Made by a program: the position numbers and the translations under genes
Notes under the pieces: model-generated
The model's input: the letters and a program-made list of their open reading frames with translations, nothing else
The model's database searches: none
Told to the model about the DNA's origin: nothing
DNA from: Bacteroides sp. 43_108
Lineage (GTDB): Bacteria; Bacteroidota; Bacteroidia; Bacteroidales; Bacteroidaceae
Assembly (NCBI GenBank): GCA_001915545.1
Contig: MNQS01000105.1
Span: forward strand, 33,707-97,706
DNA length: 64,000 nucleotides
Direction of reading: 5' to 3'
Shown here: piece after piece, positions 34,931 through 43,849 of the stretch
Layout of the letters: the number at the start of each line of letters is the position of its first letter
Position numbering within the stretch: position 1 is the stretch's first letter

Positions 34931-35061
34931 AAACGACGGAGAGTTTCTACAAAAACGCCCTTACGTTTTCCCTGAAACGCAAGTACGTTTTACTTCAAAC
35001 ACAAGTGCGTTTTGATGGAAACACAAGGACGTTTTTCCAAAACGCAAGTGCGTTTTTCAAG
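34931..35061. repeat. Tandem array of 22-bp palindromic units (AAACGC type), locus 1
   Basis: Units begin at 34931 (degenerate), 34953, 34975, 34997, 35019 and 35040, giving a period of 22, 22, 22, 22 and 21. Each is a palindrome AAACRC-N3/4-RCGTTTT followed by a 5-base variable spacer. It lies between thiH and thiF. The same unit recurs at 60392-60501. Confidence 0.8.
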
Positions 35062-35156
35062 ACAAGTATAACCCTCTTCAGAAGGCATCCTGAGGCCATT
35101 ATCCCGACTTCCGGATGCCTTTCTGTCTTTACTCACTTTATTCCCCTTTTAACCTT

Positions 35157-35873
35157 ATGAAACTGACCGAAAAAGAAGCGTCACGCTACAACCGACAGAT
35201 TCTGCTCGACGAAATCGGCGAGACAGGACAACTCCTGCTGAAACAGGCCCGCGTACTCATCGTGGGAGTGGGCGGACTGGGGTCGCCCATTGCCCTCTAC
35301 CTGGCCGGAGCCGGAGTGGGCACCATCGGACTGATTGACGACGATACCGTGAGCGAGACCAACCTCCAGCGGCAGGTACTCTACAGCGAACCTGAAATCG
35401 GACTCTCCAAGGCCGAACAGGCCAAACTGCGTCTGCAGGCCCTCAACTCTGACATCCGCGTAGAAGCCTGGAACAAACGGCTCACCCCGCAGAATGCCGA
35501 ATGCCTCATTGCCAACTACGACATTGTGGTGGACGGCTGCGACAATTTCCGCACGCGCTACCTCATTAACGACATCTGCGTGCGGCTGGACAAGGTGTAC
35601 GTGTACGGTGCCATCCGCGAGTTCGACGGGCAAGTCTCCGTGTTCAACTACCAGGGCGGTCCCGACTACCGCACCCTCTTCCCCGACGAAGAAGAAATGC
35701 TCGCCATGCCCCACCCCTCCAAGGCCGTGCTGGGTGTCACTCCGGGCGTAGTAGGCTGCGTGGAAGCCAGCGAGACCATGAAAGTCATCCTGGGCAGTCC
35801 GTACGTGCTGAGCGGAAAGCTCTGGCACATCGACCTGCGAAGTCTGGAAAGCTACGTCATTTCGCTGGTATAG
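35157..35873 (+). CDS. thiF: ThiF/MoeB-type sulfur-carrier adenylyltransferase
   Basis: The 238-residue E1-like enzyme has the nucleotide-binding loop GVGGLGSPIALYLAGAGVG (residues about 35-53), the DDDTVSETNLQRQ metal/ATP region and the DGCDNFRTRYLIND motif. It activates the ThiS C-terminus. The paired CxxC zinc motifs of MoeB are not seen. The start is set at ATG 35157; upstream codons are spacer. It follows thiH after the palindrome array, so it could have its own promoter. Confidence 0.9.
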   Translation: MKLTEKEASRYNRQILLDEIGETGQLLLKQARVLIVGVGGLGSPIALYLAGAGVGTIGLIDDDTVSETNLQRQVLYSEPEIGLSKAEQAKLRLQALNSDIRVEAWNKRLTPQNAECLIANYDIVVDGCDNFRTRYLINDICVRLDKVYVYGAIREFDGQVSVFNYQGGPDYRTLFPDEEEMLAMPHPSKAVLGVTPGVVGCVEASETMKVILGSPYVLSGKLWHIDLRSLESYVISLV

Positions 35874-35934
35874 TTTCCCGTCCGACCCGCTGAAAATCAC
35901 GGTTTTCGGTGATGCACAGCTCCTCAGATAGCCT

Positions 35935-35942
35935 TACTTTTG
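35935..35942 (+). promoter_or_regulatory. Promoter -7 element TACTTTTG
   Basis: TAnnTTTG match 38 bases before the BspA-like lipoprotein. Confidence 0.6.
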
Positions 35943-35979
35943 TACAAACGTAAATTATCCTATTATTCTTATCTTTAGT

Positions 35980-38085
35980 ATGAACAAAAGTAAAGCAACG
36001 ACAGCCCTGAAATCGCTGCTGGTTTCAGGCTGTGCCCTTTTTGTGTGGGGCATGACACCCGTATTTTTAGCCTCCACCCTTACCTCGTGCGAAAAATTAG
36101 AGGATATTTTAGGAGGTGGTGATGAAGATGAAGACGACGAAAACGGAGACGGAAGCAGCTCAGGCAATCTGAACGGAGTGGGTACTACCGACGGAGCGGC
36201 TCCCTATTTCAATCTGGAAACGACCCGCATCGAAGTGCCTGCCGTAAGAGACGGAGAAGGCATACAGGTGAAATGCCAGACCAACATCATAAGCATGCGC
36301 TATGTGCTGGAGAAATTCAAGAAATTCAGTGAAGGTGAACTGACTGAACAGGAGGACTATTCGTTCATCCTGGAAAATCCGGAGTATTCATTCTACGGCG
36401 AAGAGTACCTGCAGTATTACACCAACTACTCTAGCGAGAAACAGACTGACAACCTGCTGATTTATGCCACCGACAAAGACAGTCTGCTGGCCACCATCCC
36501 CATCGAACAGGCAGCTGCTCCCCATATCAGCGTGGCCAAAGCAGATGCAGGCATCAATGAAATCACACTGACACTGGAAGGACAGAACGATGCCCGTTTC
36601 TATTCCACTTACATCTCAACAGACAGCATCCCCTTGTTCGAAGTCATTCAGGATTTGAAAAACGGAGGCTCAGGACTTCCTTTTGAATACCTCTTCGACC
36701 TTCAAAGCCAGCCTACGTGTACCTTCTCCGGACTGACGGAAGCAACCAAATACTACATCTACCTGCAAGGCGGTACGGAACCGGGGCCTCTGCATGGACT
36801 TTCACTGTATACCGTCACTACTGCCATGCGCGGCAAGGAAGATGCGCTGATTATGAAATACGCGTTGAACAACCTGAACAACCGCACAGTATATCTTCCG
36901 TTTGAAGGACGGGTGAAAGGTGTCATCGACTGGGGCGACGGGGTGACCGAGGTGCTCGACAAATCATACGTATATTCGGCCGACCTGTCACACGTTTATG
37001 CCCAAGGTGCCGAATCGACGGTAGAAGTAGCTTTCAAAGGTACGGTAGAATCTCTGACAACCAACAGCACAACCAAAGGAGAAATCCTCAAGAGTTCACT
37101 CATCGGCATCACACAATGGGGTACGCCCGAACTGAAAACACTGAGACTGGAAGACGTTACCGCACTGACCCAGCTGGCCGCCGACACCAAAGGAGCACTG
37201 TCCGCCATCACGGACTTCACCTCCTGCTTTGAAGGCTGTACGGGACTGACCAACCTCCCCGAAGATCTGTTTGCCATGGCCACCGGCGCCGAGACGTTCG
37301 ACAGAGCCTTCCAGGGCTGTACGGGACTGACTTCACTTCCGCTCAATCTCTTCGCCCAGAATTCCAGTGCCCGCAACTTTAACGAAACCTTCTCCGGCTG
37401 CACAGGACTGCTCTATCTGCCCGAAGACCTCTTTGCAAGCAACAAAGACATCTATGTCATGAACGATGTGTTCAGCGGATGTGAAAACCTGAAAGAGATT
37501 CCGGCCGGACTGTTCCGTAACAATACCCGTTTAGGATACATACAATGTGCCTTCTCAGGATGCAGCTCGCTCACCAGTCTGCCCGAAGGACTGTTTGCCA
37601 ACTGTCCGGGCATACAGAGTGTGTCAGAAATCAACTCTATCTCAGAAGCCTATGGTCTTTTCTCGAATTGCACTTCATTGACTGAAATCCCGGAAGATTT
37701 GTTTGCCAGCATGACCAAGGTTACCAGATTAGATGGCATATTCAAGGGATGTACCTCCCTCCGCGAGATTCCTGAAAAACTGTTTGCAAACAACACACAG
37801 GTGATTTCTATGTGGGAAGCCTTTGCCGGATGCAGGAGCCTGCAACGCATTCCTACCGGACTGTTCGACTCCATGCGCACCCTGCAAGCTGTCCGCCTCT
37901 TGTTCAAAAGCTGCAGTTCGCTCACCGGCGAATCGCCCTACACCATGATAAACGGGAAAAAGGTACACTTGTATGAACGTAAGGATTACCCGAATGAATT
38001 CCTTGAAATCACCAGTCACACCAGCGCGTTCAATAACTGTACGAACCTGACCGACTATGAATCCATTCCGAGCAACTGGAAATAA
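35980..38085 (+). CDS. BspA-like leucine-rich-repeat surface lipoprotein
   Basis: The 701-residue product has a long signal peptide ending in LTS|C (residue about 37). An acidic/Gly/Ser linker (GGGDEDEDDENGDGSSSG) is typical of surface-exported Bacteroidales lipoproteins. Two beta domains follow (about 65-290). From about residue 410, 10-11 BspA-type repeats of about 24 residues run to the end (pattern CTGLTNLPEDLF...F-x-G-C). Such repeats occur in adhesins and host- or glycan-binding proteins. A promoter and a terminator bracket it as a single transcript. Confidence 0.88.
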   Translation: MNKSKATTALKSLLVSGCALFVWGMTPVFLASTLTSCEKLEDILGGGDEDEDDENGDGSSSGNLNGVGTTDGAAPYFNLETTRIEVPAVRDGEGIQVKCQTNIISMRYVLEKFKKFSEGELTEQEDYSFILENPEYSFYGEEYLQYYTNYSSEKQTDNLLIYATDKDSLLATIPIEQAAAPHISVAKADAGINEITLTLEGQNDARFYSTYISTDSIPLFEVIQDLKNGGSGLPFEYLFDLQSQPTCTFSGLTEATKYYIYLQGGTEPGPLHGLSLYTVTTAMRGKEDALIMKYALNNLNNRTVYLPFEGRVKGVIDWGDGVTEVLDKSYVYSADLSHVYAQGAESTVEVAFKGTVESLTTNSTTKGEILKSSLIGITQWGTPELKTLRLEDVTALTQLAADTKGALSAITDFTSCFEGCTGLTNLPEDLFAMATGAETFDRAFQGCTGLTSLPLNLFAQNSSARNFNETFSGCTGLLYLPEDLFASNKDIYVMNDVFSGCENLKEIPAGLFRNNTRLGYIQCAFSGCSSLTSLPEGLFANCPGIQSVSEINSISEAYGLFSNCTSLTEIPEDLFASMTKVTRLDGIFKGCTSLREIPEKLFANNTQVISMWEAFAGCRSLQRIPTGLFDSMRTLQAVRLLFKSCSSLTGESPYTMINGKKVHLYERKDYPNEFLEITSHTSAFNNCTNLTDYESIPSNWK

Positions 38086-38115
38086 ACGAGTCCCGATTTT
38101 TGCATAATTATCCTT

Positions 38116-38160
38116 CCCCTGCCAGAACAAGATAAAAAACAAAGGCCTGGCAGGGGATTT
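38116..38160 (+). terminator. Hairpin terminator after the BspA-like gene
   Basis: CCCCTGCCAG (38116-38125) pairs with CTGGCAGGGG (38147-38156), followed by ATTTTTC. Confidence 0.82.
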
Positions 38161-38196
38161 TTCATGCCTCAATTTCCAATTCTCTGTTTTTTATGC

Positions 38197-38204
38197 TAAC
38201 TTTG
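38197..38204 (+). promoter_or_regulatory. Promoter -7 element TAACTTTG
   Basis: 30 bases before the lipoprotein at 38234. Confidence 0.62.
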
Positions 38205-38233
38205 GGAATCAAACCTTTATCAAAAGTACCATC

Positions 38234-39421
38234 ATGCATACTAAACAACTCACCGACATTCTGCTGGTATTCCTAATCATCTTCTGTTTCACCAGCTGCA
38301 ATCACGACGACGTAAACTTTCCAATTTTCACATTCAATGAAAACGGAGAATGTGAGCCAGCGTCTCTCACCCCCATTTCTTCCGCCCGCTTCGAAGAGGC
38401 CGTAGTGGGATACGGATGGAAACACGTCCACACCTACGAAATCAATCCCGACGGCACTTGCCAGACGCAGGATTATTACAAAGACTTAGATGGCGCCGGG
38501 CCAATCCAATATTATGTGGAAAGCCACTCGTCCCTGAAAGTATACATGTACGTGGATGCCTATCCTGCATCTGGATTCCGGACAGTCGCTTATACCTTCT
38601 CGGACGGGAACCGACTGCTCAGCAACCAGAACACAGTATTCCAGATACTTTCTGTGAACGGCGACACAATGGAAATACTTGACTGGCTGGGAATACGGGC
38701 AGGAGGAACAGAAATCTACGGTTATTCCATCTATCGGCGGATGACGAATCAGGAACTGGAAGAGGTGCAGAAAACATATCACACAGATTTATCGGACATT
38801 CATGAACTGACCGTATCGGTACAGGAAAATCCGCTCATCATCTCCGGAAAAGAAACGGAATTCGACGTGCTGAGCAGCAACGGTCCTTTCACTTTCAAAC
38901 CAGCCAGAGAAGGCAGTTGTGAAATCACTTCACAAGGAAATCATGTCAAGGTCAAGTTGCTGAGCAACGGAGTATATCTCACAGGCTACGACCGTCTGCG
39001 TCATTGTGAGGTGGTCATTTTCTCTACCGACGAGGAACTGGAACCCGAAGGTACGGACATCTACGACTTCACATACACGGAAATCACTGTCAATCCGGAA
39101 AAGAAACTTTTTGCGCCCGATGGTCACGAAATCTCCTACGACCTCGGCAGTATGGAAGTCATCCCGCGCAAGGAATACGCCGGAAGTATCCTGAGCCAGT
39201 ATGCTCCCGTAGCCCTGCTTGTCGTGGACACAAACGGACAGGCACGCTATCTGCGCATGAACAGCGGCAAAATCAGCTTCAAGGACCTTCTTCCGCAAGA
39301 AGAGCTCGACCAGCTGACGGAAGGTACAGACGGGACTTCTCTCACCTACAAGCTGGAACTGATTACACCCGACTGCGAGGTGTTCCAGGTTCTGCCTTTC
39401 AATATCACCTATAAAAAATAG
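38234..39421 (+). CDS. Exported lipoprotein, unknown function
   Basis: The 395-residue product has a signal peptide with lipobox FTS|C (residue about 22) and an N-terminal domain of about 150 residues (W-K-H-V-H-T-Y-E-I ... YRRMT). The remainder is strand-rich with two internal Ig-like or sheet modules (TVSVQENPLIISGKE, YTEITVNPEKKLFAPDG). No family is recognised. It lies 10 bases before the clostripain-like gene and is probably co-transcribed with it. Confidence 0.82.
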   Translation: MHTKQLTDILLVFLIIFCFTSCNHDDVNFPIFTFNENGECEPASLTPISSARFEEAVVGYGWKHVHTYEINPDGTCQTQDYYKDLDGAGPIQYYVESHSSLKVYMYVDAYPASGFRTVAYTFSDGNRLLSNQNTVFQILSVNGDTMEILDWLGIRAGGTEIYGYSIYRRMTNQELEEVQKTYHTDLSDIHELTVSVQENPLIISGKETEFDVLSSNGPFTFKPAREGSCEITSQGNHVKVKLLSNGVYLTGYDRLRHCEVVIFSTDEELEPEGTDIYDFTYTEITVNPEKKLFAPDGHEISYDLGSMEVIPRKEYAGSILSQYAPVALLVVDTNGQARYLRMNSGKISFKDLLPQEELDQLTEGTDGTSLTYKLELITPDCEVFQVLPFNITYKK

Positions 39422-39431
39422 TGCAAGTTTC

Positions 39432-40600
39432 ATGAAACTTATCCGCCTGTTTCCCATATTGCTTGTCATCGGACTCTCCTGCCTGACGAGTTGCCGGAAA
39501 GAAGAAATTCCGTCTGCAGACAACGAGCGGACACTCTTCATGTACCTGCCGTGGTCCACTAACCTGACGAGTTACTTCTACCAGAATATCGACGATATAG
39601 AAGACGCCATCTCCCGCAGAGGGCTGGACAAAGAGCGGGTACTCGTCTTTCTGTCCACCAGTTCCACGGAAGCAGAACTGTTTGAAATCACGGTCAATAA
39701 CGGTACCTGCACCCGGCAGATACTGAAAGAATATACCCGTCCTGCATTTACGACCGAAGAGGGTCTCACGGGTATTCTGAACGACATGAAATCGTTTGCT
39801 CCCGCCAAAACCTATTCCCTGATTGTGGGTTGCCACGGCATGGGATGGCTGCCCGTCGCCCAAAGCAAGGCACGTGCCACTACGAAACCCCGCTATCACT
39901 GGGAGTACTCACACACTCCCCTGACCCGCTTTTTCGGGGGACTGACAGCGGAATACCAGACGGAGGTAACCACCCTCGCCGAGAGTCTCTCCAACTGCGG
40001 ATTGAAAATGGAATACATCCTGTTTGACGACTGCTACATGTCTTCGCTGGAGGCAGCCTACGACCTGCGCCACGTGACCCGTCACCTGATAGCCTGCCCC
40101 ACGGAAATCATGGTCTACGGTATGCCTTACTCCCACATCGGAGAATACCTGCTGGCGGAGAATCCCGACTACAGCGCCATCTGCCAGACCTTCTATCAAT
40201 TCTATTCCAGTTACACATACCCCTCGGTACCATTGCCGTGACCGACTGCTCCCGACTGGACGAACTGGCTCTCCTAATGAAAGACATTCATTCCCGCTAT
40301 TCGCTGGACGACTCACAAGCGGCTTCCATTCAGCGTATGGATGGCTATTCTCCCGTGATTTTCTATGATTTCGGCGATTATGTCCGTGCCCTTTGCAGCG
40401 ATGATGCAGAGCAGCTGACCCAGTTTGAAACCTTGCTGGAACAAGTCGTTCCCTACAAGGCACACACCGAGAAATATTTCACTGCAGCCCGCGGCCCACT
40501 TCCCATAGAGCGTTATTCCGGCATCACCACCTCCGCACCCAGCACAAACAGCCTGACAAGTTCCTACTCGCAGACTTCATGGTATCTGGCTACGCATTGA
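39432..40600 (+). pseudogene. Clostripain-family (C11) cysteine peptidase lipoprotein, frameshifted
   Basis: The product begins with a lipoprotein signal (lipobox LTS|C, residue about 21) and a C11 protease core with catalytic His in VGCHGMGW (residue about 137) and Cys in FDDCYMSS (residue about 197). The frame ends at 40241. The continuation GTIAVTDCSRLDEL...TSWYLATH is found in another frame to 40600. One base is missing between 40221 and 40226. Restoring it gives one protein of about 389 residues. Either a recent inactivation or a sequencing error. Confidence 0.82.
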
Positions 40601-40645
40601 TTATATTTATATCGCCCGTATACTATCAGGAAACACAGAATTCAT

Positions 40646-40653
40646 TACATTTG
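40646..40653 (+). promoter_or_regulatory. Promoter -7 element TACATTTG
   Basis: 22 bases before the ATG at 40675; it also indicates that upstream in-frame starts are not used. Confidence 0.6.
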
Positions 40654-40674
40654 CAGAAACCAAACCCGATATTT

Positions 40675-41571
40675 ATGAATCGCAGACTACTATCCGTCAC
40701 CGTGTTTCTGGCGCTGATGCTGACTTCCCTGCTGGCCGGACGCCATAACTACCACGTGACACGAAACGAAATAACAGCCGACCTGAATCAGGCACTGGCA
40801 CTGACTTTACTGGAAAAAAAGGAGCCCATTGTGACACAAGACACGATACGGGCATACAAGCAGCTCCGGCGTACTTCGGGCGGACAGGTACTGATTGCCG
40901 TGTCCGACGAACGGTTCTGCCGACACCTGAAGAACCGGCGACTGAAGGAAACCTCCTTCCTCACGTTCGACGTGGTGGACAAGGAATATCAGGGCGGTTC
41001 GACGGATGAACAGGCCATCTACAGCGATACACTGATGATAAGAAACGGACACGCAGGCGAGACACTGGCCCTGAAAGGCTATACCCGTCTGTCGGCAGCG
41101 GCCGTATTCAGCATGTCCGACCAGCGCTTGCCTGCCGGACTGATGGCAGCGGCTATCCTCTGGGCCATCGGTTCGATGCTGTACTTACGGAAAAGAGAGA
41201 AAGAGAATCTGGTGCTACAACCCGTAGAAGGATGCGGACAACCGGCTGAAGATGGTACACAATCTGCCGAAGATTTCGGGGGACTGACGTATTCGGATGC
41301 AGACGACCGTTTCTACGGCGTCGACCACATGCCTATCCGCTTCACCCCCATGCAACAGCAACTGATGCGGCTGTTCTGGCAGTCACCTTCCCACTCCATC
41401 TCGAAAGAGGAAATCTGCGCGGCACTCTGGCCCAAGAAAGACGATGCCAACGATACGCTCTACACCCTTATCCGCCGGTTGAAACCCATTGTAGAGGAGC
41501 ATACGCGACTGAAAATAGTGGCCGACAGAGGACGAAACTATTCCTTGGAAATCAACGAATTGAAAAGTTGA
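40675..41571 (+). CDS. Membrane-anchored winged-helix (OmpR/PhoB-type) regulator
   Basis: The start is ATG 40675 (MNRRLLSVTVFLALMLTSLLAG). The 298-residue product has an N-terminal membrane segment or signal, a periplasmic domain of about 125 residues and a second membrane helix (about 152-170). A cytoplasmic C-terminal winged helix (RFTPMQQQLMRLFWQSPSHSISKEEICAALW ... LYTLIRRLKPIV) completes it. No receiver domain is present. The plan resembles ToxR-like one-component regulators with inverted domain order. The target is probably the outer-membrane receptor gene 92 bases downstream, whose promoter carries 11-bp phased repeats. Confidence 0.83.
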   Translation: MNRRLLSVTVFLALMLTSLLAGRHNYHVTRNEITADLNQALALTLLEKKEPIVTQDTIRAYKQLRRTSGGQVLIAVSDERFCRHLKNRRLKETSFLTFDVVDKEYQGGSTDEQAIYSDTLMIRNGHAGETLALKGYTRLSAAAVFSMSDQRLPAGLMAAAILWAIGSMLYLRKREKENLVLQPVEGCGQPAEDGTQSAEDFGGLTYSDADDRFYGVDHMPIRFTPMQQQLMRLFWQSPSHSISKEEICAALWPKKDDANDTLYTLIRRLKPIVEEHTRLKIVADRGRNYSLEINELKS

Positions 41572-41601
41572 CAGCGAATTGTCAGGCAAATGTCAGCGTT
41601 G
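41569..41601 (+). promoter_or_regulatory. Three 11-bp direct repeats (TGTCAG type)
   Basis: TGACAGCGAAT (41569), TGTCAGGCAAA (41580) and TGTCAGCGTTG (41591) repeat at exactly 11 bp. OmpR/PhoB-type winged helices bind 11-bp phased direct repeats, and the PhoB half-site contains TGTCA. They lie 28 bases upstream of the -7 element of the receptor gene. Confidence 0.6.
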
Positions 41602-41628
41602 GTTTTTGACGCCTTCGTGACAGCCTCC

Positions 41629-41636
41629 TACTTTTG
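41629..41636 (+). promoter_or_regulatory. Promoter -7 element TACTTTTG of the receptor gene
   Basis: TAnnTTTG match 27 bases before ATG 41663. Confidence 0.65.
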
Positions 41637-41662
41637 TTCCTGAAATTTACACACAGGAACAA

Positions 41663-43768
41663 ATGAACACACTCAGATTACTTTTCCAGCAGGAGGCCGA
41701 AAGCCGGCTTCTGCTGACCGTCTCCCGATTTCTGGCCAGCATCTTTCTTCTTTTATTGCTGGCCCTCCCCACTCTCGCACAGGAAGTGGAACCCACCGTG
41801 GAACTAGGCGAAGTGGAGGTCAAGGCCGACCGGATTATCCACAAGACCGACGGCCTGCTACTCTATCCCTCCGAACAACAGAAAGCTTCTTCCCGCTCGG
41901 GCTATAGTCTGCTCCAGCAACTCACCTTACCGAATATCCGTGTGGACGAAGTAGCCCACAGCATCTCGGCCATCGACCAGCGGGGAAGTGTACAGATTCG
42001 CATCAACGGCATCATTGCGGACAAGGCAGAGATGCTGTCGCTCGCCCCGAAAAGCATCCGCAAGATTGACTTCATCGACAACCCCGGCGTGCGCTATGGC
42101 GACGGCATTGCCTACGTCATTGACATCACTACCCGACGGGCAGACAACGGATATACTTTAGGAACCTCGCTCACCCAGGCACTGACTACCCGCGACGGCG
42201 ATTACACAGTGTACGGCAAATGGAACACGGGAAAGAGTGAGCTGTCGCTGAACTACAGCTTCGGCTACCGGGATTTTAAAGGAATACGGACGGAGGAAAC
42301 CGCACACTACCACCTGAACGACGGCTCCATTTATACCATCCAGCGCAACGACCTCGCTTCGCGCAACCGGAGTCTGAGCAACCAGATGAAACTGACCTAC
42401 AACCTGGCCGACTCCAGCCGCTACGTGTTTCAGGCTTCACTGAGCGGCGACTTCAGTCACGTACCGGATGATTTCAGTCAGAAACAGATTGTAGACGGGG
42501 CACAGACATATACCGCCCTCGAACAACAGCAAAGCCAGAGCAGCAGTCCGGTGCTCGACCTCTACTACTTCCAGCAGTTCTCTCCCCGGCAGTCGCTTAC
42601 CCTCAATGCCGTGGGCACATACATCGGCACCCGCTCCTCCGACAGTTACGACGAAGGTTCGCCCTACCGTTACGACGTGGACGGACGCACCTACTCCCTG
42701 CTGAGCGAAGCCATCTATGAAAACCGGTTGAAGCCCTTCACCCTTTCTGCCGGCCTCAACTACAGCCAGAAATACACGAACAATGAATATACGGGCGATG
42801 TTTCTTCCGTCACCCCCATGCACCACAACCGCGTGTATCTGTTCTCCGAAATCAAGGGAACGTGGGACAAGCTCCGCTACTCGGCAGGCATCGGAGGCAG
42901 CTACCTGCACTACCGCCAGCAAGCCCATTCGTACGATTACTGGAGTTTCTGCCCGAAAGCAGCCCTGAGCTACAACTTCACCCACTCCCTGCAACTGAGC
43001 TACAATTTCCAGCTGAACGAACGCACCTCACGGGTGGCCATGATCAGCGATGCCGCCATCCGCACCAACCGCATGGAATGGACCGTAGGCAGTCCCGACC
43101 TCAAGCCCAACCGGGAGACGTATCACACCCTCCGGCTGTCGTACAACAACACCCGCCTGCAAGTCAATCTGCAAGGATTCTACAAGAAATGTCCTCACCC
43201 CAACATGGCGGTGTACGAACGCACGTCCGACGACCGGTTCATCTACACCCAGCGCAACCAGAAAGAGATTGACGCCCTGCACGCCATGGCCTATGCAAGC
43301 TACTGGCTGATGCCGGAAAAACTCTCCGTCACGGCCTACGGGGGACTGTTCCGCTGCTTCAACTTCGGCCACGACTACACACACTGCTACACGTCCTACT
43401 TCTTCACAGGGGCCGTCAACGCCTACCTGGGCAATCTCTCCCTCCATGCCTACGCTGACAACGGTTCCCGCTTTCTGGAAGGGGAAACCAAAGGCTACAG
43501 CGGAGGCGACATCGCCCTGAAGGCCGCCTACAGCTACAAAGACTGGCAGTTTGCCCTTATCTGGCAACAGCCCTTTCAACACAAATACAAAATGTTCGAA
43601 TCGGAAGTCCTGAACCGGAACCTCCAGAAAACCACCGCCCTCTACAGTCGCGACGTCTGTAACCTCGTCAACCTGACCGTGACGTGGCGTCTGACCAAAG
43701 GACGCAAGTTCCGCGCTGTCAACCGCTCCATCCAGCTGAAGGACAGTGATACAGGGATTATCCGATGA
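41663..43768 (+). CDS. TonB-dependent-type outer-membrane beta-barrel protein
   Basis: The 701-residue product has a signal peptide ending TLAQE (residue about 41), then a TonB-box-like acidic stretch. A plug domain (VELGEVEVKADRIIH...SVQIRINGIIADKAEMLSLAPKSIRKIDFIDNPGVRYGDGIAYVIDI) and a 22-strand-type barrel rich in aromatic strand ends follow. No N-terminal carboxypeptidase-like domain is present. It belongs to the OMP_b-brl_3-like receptors. The ligand is unknown. It pairs with the membrane-anchored regulator upstream. Confidence 0.85.
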   Translation: MNTLRLLFQQEAESRLLLTVSRFLASIFLLLLLALPTLAQEVEPTVELGEVEVKADRIIHKTDGLLLYPSEQQKASSRSGYSLLQQLTLPNIRVDEVAHSISAIDQRGSVQIRINGIIADKAEMLSLAPKSIRKIDFIDNPGVRYGDGIAYVIDITTRRADNGYTLGTSLTQALTTRDGDYTVYGKWNTGKSELSLNYSFGYRDFKGIRTEETAHYHLNDGSIYTIQRNDLASRNRSLSNQMKLTYNLADSSRYVFQASLSGDFSHVPDDFSQKQIVDGAQTYTALEQQQSQSSSPVLDLYYFQQFSPRQSLTLNAVGTYIGTRSSDSYDEGSPYRYDVDGRTYSLLSEAIYENRLKPFTLSAGLNYSQKYTNNEYTGDVSSVTPMHHNRVYLFSEIKGTWDKLRYSAGIGGSYLHYRQQAHSYDYWSFCPKAALSYNFTHSLQLSYNFQLNERTSRVAMISDAAIRTNRMEWTVGSPDLKPNRETYHTLRLSYNNTRLQVNLQGFYKKCPHPNMAVYERTSDDRFIYTQRNQKEIDALHAMAYASYWLMPEKLSVTAYGGLFRCFNFGHDYTHCYTSYFFTGAVNAYLGNLSLHAYADNGSRFLEGETKGYSGGDIALKAAYSYKDWQFALIWQQPFQHKYKMFESEVLNRNLQKTTALYSRDVCNLVNLTVTWRLTKGRKFRAVNRSIQLKDSDTGIIR

Positions 43769-43796
43769 ACAAAAATAAATCCATAAAACGACTTTT

Positions 43797-43834
43797 TTAG
43801 AAAAATAATTGTCATGACAGACTTATTTTTCTAA
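43797..43834. terminator. Bidirectional terminator between convergent genes
   Basis: TTAGAAAAATAA (43797-43808) is perfectly complementary to TTATTTTTCTAA (43823-43834). The 14-base loop itself contains the palindrome TGTCATGACA. Confidence 0.75.
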
Positions 43835-43849
43835 ACCACTCCGATAAAA

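Noticed and set aside
34931..35061. The 22-bp palindrome arrays as mini-CRISPR arrays
   Set aside because: The spacers are only 5-8 bases, and the palindrome itself varies; there are no cas genes nearby.
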